Below are positions 6,202 through 9,230 of a stretch of 9,230 nucleotides of DNA, one piece after another. The DNA comes from Clostridia bacterium. GTDB taxonomy: Bacteria; Bacillota; Clostridia; Christensenellales; Borkfalkiaceae. The position numbers were made by a program, and so were the translations under genes. The notes under the pieces were generated by a model, which was not told the DNA's origin, ran no database searches, and saw only the letters and a list, made by a program, of their open reading frames with translations. The stretch's first letter is position 1, and every line of letters begins with the position of its first letter. The stretch lies in contig JAFVSF010000161.1 of assembly GCA_017503885.1 (NCBI GenBank), positions 1 to 9,230 of the forward strand, written 5' to 3'.

Positions 6202-8655
6202 ATGAAGTTAAAAAGAGACAAAGGTTTAGTGGTTGGCATGTCAAAAAGTGGACTTGCAACAACTAGTTTTTTGCTTTCTAACGGTGCTAAATGTTACGTT
6301 TACGACGATAGCGACAGTAAAAAGATAGCAGATGAATGCAAAAGGCTAGAAGAATATGGGGCAGTATGGATAAATAAAAAAGAAGTTTACGATTTGTTGA
6401 TGGGAATAGACGTTTTGGTTTTAAGTCCAGGCGTTGCGATAGATCACGATTTGCCGATAAAAGCAAAAAAATTAGGCAAGAGGATAATGGGAGAACTTGA
6501 ACTTGCTTATTGTTTTTGCAATTCACCCATTATTGCCGTAACAGGCACAAATGGTAAAACTACAACGTGTACTATGATTGATGCAGTTTTAAAAGATGCA
6601 GGACTAAATACCGTTCTTTGTGGTAATATCGGTACGCCTTTCGTTTCTAAAGTTGAGAATTTGAGCATAAGTGATTTTCCAATAGTTGAAACGTCTAGTT
6701 TTCAACTTGAAACAGTGAGTGCTTTTTGCCCACACGTAGCAGTTATAACTAACGTTACGCCAGACCATTTATCTCGCCATTACAATATGGAAAACTACTT
6801 ATACGTAAAGAGTAGAATACTAAAAAATATGCAAGAAAGTGAGTATGCCGTACTTTGTTACGATGATCCGTTAGTGCAGAAGTTGGGTGCTAAGACAAAG
6901 GCAAAGGTTATTTATTTTTCAGTAAAAACAAAGGTAGACGGATGTTTTTTAGAGGATAATAAAATTTATTTTAAGGGTAAAGAAATCGTTGACGTTGAAG
7001 AATTGCCAATAAAGGGAGAGCATAATATTTTAAATTTCCTTGCAACAGTCTGCGTTGCTAAAGCATTGGGAATTTCTGATGAGAGTATAATTCGTGGGGC
7101 TAAGGCTTTTAAAGGCGTTAAGCATAGAATAGAACACGTTACAACCGTTAATGGTGTTGATTTTGTAAACGATTCAAAAGCGACTAATATAGACGCAACT
7201 TGTAAAGCAATAGATTCCATCGCAAAGCCAATGGTTTTGATTTTGGGAGGAAAGGATAAAGGTGTTTCGTTTGATTCGTTATTTGAAAAAATTAAAAGCA
7301 GTAAGGTTAAATCCGTTGTCTTAACGGGAGAGAGTAGATATAGCCTTTTAGAGAGTGCAAAGAAAGTGGGGTATGATAACCTTTCGCTGACAGAAGATTT
7401 TTATAAAGCAATAGATTTGGCAAAACTTTTAGCAATCGAAGGGGACTGCGTTCTTTTAAGTCCTGCTTGTAGCAGTTTCGATAAGTTTAGTGATTTGAAC
7501 AAAGAGGAGATGAATTTATACGCTACGTGGAGAATTTTAATGGATAACACAAATATACGTACAAATATAAAGCAAAATAAAAGGAGTGGAGATTTTCCCC
7601 TCCTTTTTTCGGTAATCTTTCTATCATTAATAGGTCTTTTCTTCGTTTATTCTGCAAGTAAATACTCATCTAAAATAACTTATGGCGATGAATTTTATGT
7701 GGTAAAAAAACATTTAGTTGGGTTAATAGTTGGCTATTTTGCAATGTTATTTGGTGCAAAATTTGATTATAAAAAATACAAGAAGTTGGGTGTTTTTGCA
7801 GTATGCGTGGCAATAGTCTTGTTATTATTGGTTTTTACCCCTCTAGGTTTTTCAAATTATGGTGCAACAAGATGGATAAAGATAGGGGGAATAACTATTC
7901 AACCGTCAGAACTTGCAAAAGTTTGTTACGTGATTTTCGTTGCTTCGTATTTTGATAAAAACCCACTTAGGGCGAAAAGTTTTTTGGGCGTTTTGCCAGT
8001 AATGGTTGTAGGTGGATTACTTTGTCTTTGTATAATTTTAGAACCCAATATGTCTATTACAGTTTGTTTTGGACTTTTGATGCTTGCTCTTTTATACGTT
8101 TCAGGTATGAAAATCGGTCATTTTGTATTGGTGTTAGCACCGATAGTTGCCTGCGTGCCTTTACTTATAATTGCCGAACCTTATAGGCTTAAAAGACTCT
8201 CTGCTTTTTTAAATCCTTGGGCATCTCCTAAAGGAGAAGGGTATCAACTTATTCAATCGCTTTATTCTTTAGGTTCTGGTGGACTATTTGGTGTTGGGCT
8301 TTTAAATTCTAGGCAAAAGTTTAGGTTTTTACCTTTTTCAGAAAGTGATTTTATTTTGGCTGTTATTGGCGAGGAAATAGGATTTATAGGTCTAGTCGTA
8401 TTATTTGCATTGATATCATACATAGTAATTAGGGGGATAAGAGTTGGCATAAAAAGCAGGGATTATTTTGGGTTTATGCTAGCAACAGGAATATCGGCAA
8501 TAATGGGCATACAATCTCTAGTCAATGCGTTAGTCGTTACAGGAAGTATTCCCCCAACGGGTTTACCCTTGCCGTTAGTTTCAGCAGGAAACACGTCGCT
8601 TATAACTTTTTTATTTGCATACGGAGTGGTGTTTAACGTATCTAAAAGCAGTTAA
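6202..8655 (+). CDS. murD-ftsW: MurD-FtsW fusion: UDP-MurNAc-L-Ala D-glutamate ligase joined to SEDS septal glycosyltransferase
   Basis: One uninterrupted 817-codon frame encodes two normally separate proteins. Residues 1 to about 445 are MurD, which adds D-glutamate to UDP-MurNAc-L-Ala in the cytoplasm. Its motifs are GTNGKTTT (115-122), NVTPDHL (184-190), GEHNILN (272-278), HRIE (309-312), NDSKATN (323-329) and LGGKDKG (348-354). Residues from about 457 are FtsW, which polymerises lipid II. It starts with KRSGDFPLLF, then FVYSAS (481-486), QPSELAK (567-573), the RLKRLSAFLNPW region (662-673), GEGYQLIQS (678-686), the catalytic-type Asp in SESDFILAVIGEE (D716) and GLPLPLVSAGNTS (787-799), with about ten membrane helices. 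FtsW's N-terminus is cytoplasmic, so fusion to MurD is topologically possible. The usual MurD C-terminal F-x-x-R-G motif is not visible and the linker is only about 10 residues. GGAGG (6193-6197) precedes the ATG. A stop-loss or base error at 7538 is the main alternative explanation. Confidence 0.9.
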   Translation: MKLKRDKGLVVGMSKSGLATTSFLLSNGAKCYVYDDSDSKKIADECKRLEEYGAVWINKKEVYDLLMGIDVLVLSPGVAIDHDLPIKAKKLGKRIMGELELAYCFCNSPIIAVTGTNGKTTTCTMIDAVLKDAGLNTVLCGNIGTPFVSKVENLSISDFPIVETSSFQLETVSAFCPHVAVITNVTPDHLSRHYNMENYLYVKSRILKNMQESEYAVLCYDDPLVQKLGAKTKAKVIYFSVKTKVDGCFLEDNKIYFKGKEIVDVEELPIKGEHNILNFLATVCVAKALGISDESIIRGAKAFKGVKHRIEHVTTVNGVDFVNDSKATNIDATCKAIDSIAKPMVLILGGKDKGVSFDSLFEKIKSSKVKSVVLTGESRYSLLESAKKVGYDNLSLTEDFYKAIDLAKLLAIEGDCVLLSPACSSFDKFSDLNKEEMNLYATWRILMDNTNIRTNIKQNKRSGDFPLLFSVIFLSLIGLFFVYSASKYSSKITYGDEFYVVKKHLVGLIVGYFAMLFGAKFDYKKYKKLGVFAVCVAIVLLLLVFTPLGFSNYGATRWIKIGGITIQPSELAKVCYVIFVASYFDKNPLRAKSFLGVLPVMVVGGLLCLCIILEPNMSITVCFGLLMLALLYVSGMKIGHFVLVLAPIVACVPLLIIAEPYRLKRLSAFLNPWASPKGEGYQLIQSLYSLGSGGLFGVGLLNSRQKFRFLPFSESDFILAVIGEEIGFIGLVVLFALISYIVIRGIRVGIKSRDYFGFMLATGISAIMGIQSLVNALVVTGSIPPTGLPLPLVSAGNTSLITFLFAYGVVFNVSKSS
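7529..7542 (+). promoter_or_regulatory. ftsW: Internal ribosome binding site and ATG for separate FtsW
   Basis: GGAG (7529-7532) lies 7 nt before an in-frame ATG at 7540 (Met447 of the fusion). Initiation there would give a 371-aa protein of normal FtsW length with a complete N-terminus. The codon just before this ATG is TTA (7537-7539). A single change to TAA would restore a MurD stop abutting the FtsW start, the arrangement expected for two coupled genes. Actual internal initiation is inferred. Confidence 0.5.
7579..7609 (+). terminator. Terminator-like hairpin at the MurD-FtsW junction
   Basis: AAAAGGAG (7579-7586) is perfectly complementary to CTCCTTTT (7600-7607). The pairing continues after one mismatch with GGA (7588-7590) and TCC (7596-7598, pairing as shown), leaving a loop of about 5 nt. 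A run of six T (7604-7609) follows. The shape is that of a Rho-independent terminator, yet it is inside the fused coding frame, at the codons KRSGDFPLLF. It begins 39 nt after the possible internal FtsW start and could attenuate ftsW relative to murD or hinder ribosomes. Function is inferred from shape only. Confidence 0.5.
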
Positions 8656-8681
8656 CTTTTTAATGCCACTTGTCATAAAAT
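8652..8681 (+). promoter_or_regulatory. Weak candidate promoter upstream of murA
   Basis: TTAACT (8652-8657) and TAAAAT (8676-8681) with an 18-nt spacer resemble sigma-A -35 and -10 boxes. They sit in the only 50-nt gap of the operon and overlap the ftsW stop. In DNA this AT-rich such matches are common, so the call is tentative. Confidence 0.2.
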
Positions 8682-8705
8682 AGAATATCTGTATGTGGAG
8701 GTAAA

Positions 8706-9230
8706 ATGGAAAAGTTTATAATAAGTGGTGGCCATAAACTGATAGGAAAAGTTGAATTGCAGTCGGCTAAAAATTCGATATTACCTCTAATTGCCGCAAG
8801 TATAATAAGAGAAGGGAAAACTAGGATAAGAAGGTGTCCTAAAATAAACGACGTGCTTATTATGTGCGAGATAATAAAGTCGTTAGGTGGTTGTTATCAT
8901 TTCGAGGAAGATACGCTTTGTATAGATACAAAAGATGTAAATAGTTGGGTGTTGCCACCTTGTTTAACAGCTGAAATTCGAGCATCGCTCTTTATCGTTG
9001 GGGCACTTATTTGTAGGTTTGGATGTGCATCTATTCATATGCCCGGCGGTTGCAATATAGGCGAAAGACCGATAGATATTCACGTTGATGGACTAAAATC
9101 GTTGGGTGTAAACGTCTTTGAGGGCGAAGAAAAGATTTTTAACGGCAAAAACTTGACGGCAAGCGACGTGACGTTAAGGTTTCCAAGCGTTGGGGCAACT
9201 GAAAATTTAATGATGGCGTCTTTAAGGGCA
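8706..9230 (+). CDS. murA: UDP-N-acetylglucosamine 1-carboxyvinyltransferase MurA (partial, 3' end outside window)
   Basis: MurA catalyses the first committed step of peptidoglycan synthesis, transferring enolpyruvate from phosphoenolpyruvate to UDP-GlcNAc in the cytoplasm. The frame stays open from the ATG at 8706 to the window end, giving 175 of roughly 420 residues. Seen motifs are SAKNSILPLIAAS with the catalytic-site Lys22 and Asn23, TAEIRASLF near 88-96 (the substrate-binding Arg region), and PGGCNIGERPID with the active-site Cys116, which in this family forms the fosfomycin adduct. A cysteine here predicts a fosfomycin-sensitive type. VGATENLMMASLRA closes the visible part. GGAGG (8697-8701) lies 4 nt before the ATG. 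murG, often located between ftsW and murA in Bacillota, is missing. Which MurA paralogue this is (MurA1 or MurA2) cannot be decided. Confidence 0.96.
   Translation, partial: MEKFIISGGHKLIGKVELQSAKNSILPLIAASIIREGKTRIRRCPKINDVLIMCEIIKSLGGCYHFEEDTLCIDTKDVNSWVLPPCLTAEIRASLFIVGALICRFGCASIHMPGGCNIGERPIDIHVDGLKSLGVNVFEGEEKIFNGKNLTASDVTLRFPSVGATENLMMASLRA

Noticed and set aside
7450..7620. Frameshift error as the cause of the MurD-FtsW fusion.
   Set aside because: Both other frames meet stops quickly around 7480-7500, and MurD and FtsW motifs on either side are in the same frame without an indel. Only a single-base substitution at a stop remains as an artefact possibility.
810..8450. Minus-strand open frames of 60-84 codons opposite the genes.
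   Set aside because: They are antisense shadows of well-identified genes, with no ribosome binding sites or recognisable domains.
1..9230. CRISPR arrays, insertion sequences, tRNA or phage genes.
   Set aside because: No repeats, terminal inverted repeats, transposase motifs or cloverleaf structures were seen. The window is a compact housekeeping operon.

Overview
The window is an AT-rich, single-strand stretch of a division and cell wall (dcw) gene cluster from a Gram-positive-type bacterium. It is most likely a member of the Clostridia or a related Bacillota lineage. The reasons are low-GC coding, strong purine-rich ribosome binding sites, frequent TTG starts, a DNPR-type (meso-diaminopimelate) MurE, a SpoVD/FtsI-like penicillin-binding protein and the classic mraZ-rsmH-ftsL-ftsI-murE-mraY-murD-ftsW order. 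I cannot name the genus.

Layout, all on the plus strand: mraZ (25-456), rsmH (456-1391), an FtsL-like protein with a long cytoplasmic N-terminus (1416-1985), a class B PBP of the FtsI/SpoVD family (start about 2001, end 3734), murE (3768-5207), mraY (5211-6191), a single reading frame joining MurD to FtsW (6202-8655), and the first 175 codons of murA (8706 to the window edge). Gaps between genes are 1-nt overlap, 24, 15, 33, 3, 10 and 50 nt, so this reads as one operon. Its main promoter must lie upstream of the window. No tRNA, rRNA, CRISPR or mobile element was seen, and no stretch over 300 bases lacks a gene.

How the genes work together: MurE, MurD and MurA make cytoplasmic UDP-MurNAc-peptide precursors, and MraY moves the precursor onto the lipid carrier (lipid I). 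FtsW (a SEDS glycosyltransferase) and FtsI (a transpeptidase) polymerise and cross-link septal peptidoglycan, with FtsL as a divisome partner. MraZ is a regulator of the cluster and RsmH a 16S rRNA methyltransferase.

The unusual points are: (1) MurD and FtsW are one 817-aa polypeptide, apparently separated from the ancestral two-gene state by one base (a TTA where TAA would abut the FtsW ATG), and an internal ribosome binding site and start are retained. (2) The FtsI reading frame has no ATG/GTG/TTG upstream of its membrane anchor, so it seems to start at AUA or AUU. (3) Terminator-like hairpins followed by T-runs lie about 30-40 nt downstream of both the FtsI start and the internal FtsW start, inside coding sequence. 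FtsI and FtsW form the septal synthase pair, so a shared attenuation or translation-control mechanism is worth testing. (4) murF, murG and murC are absent from where they might be expected.
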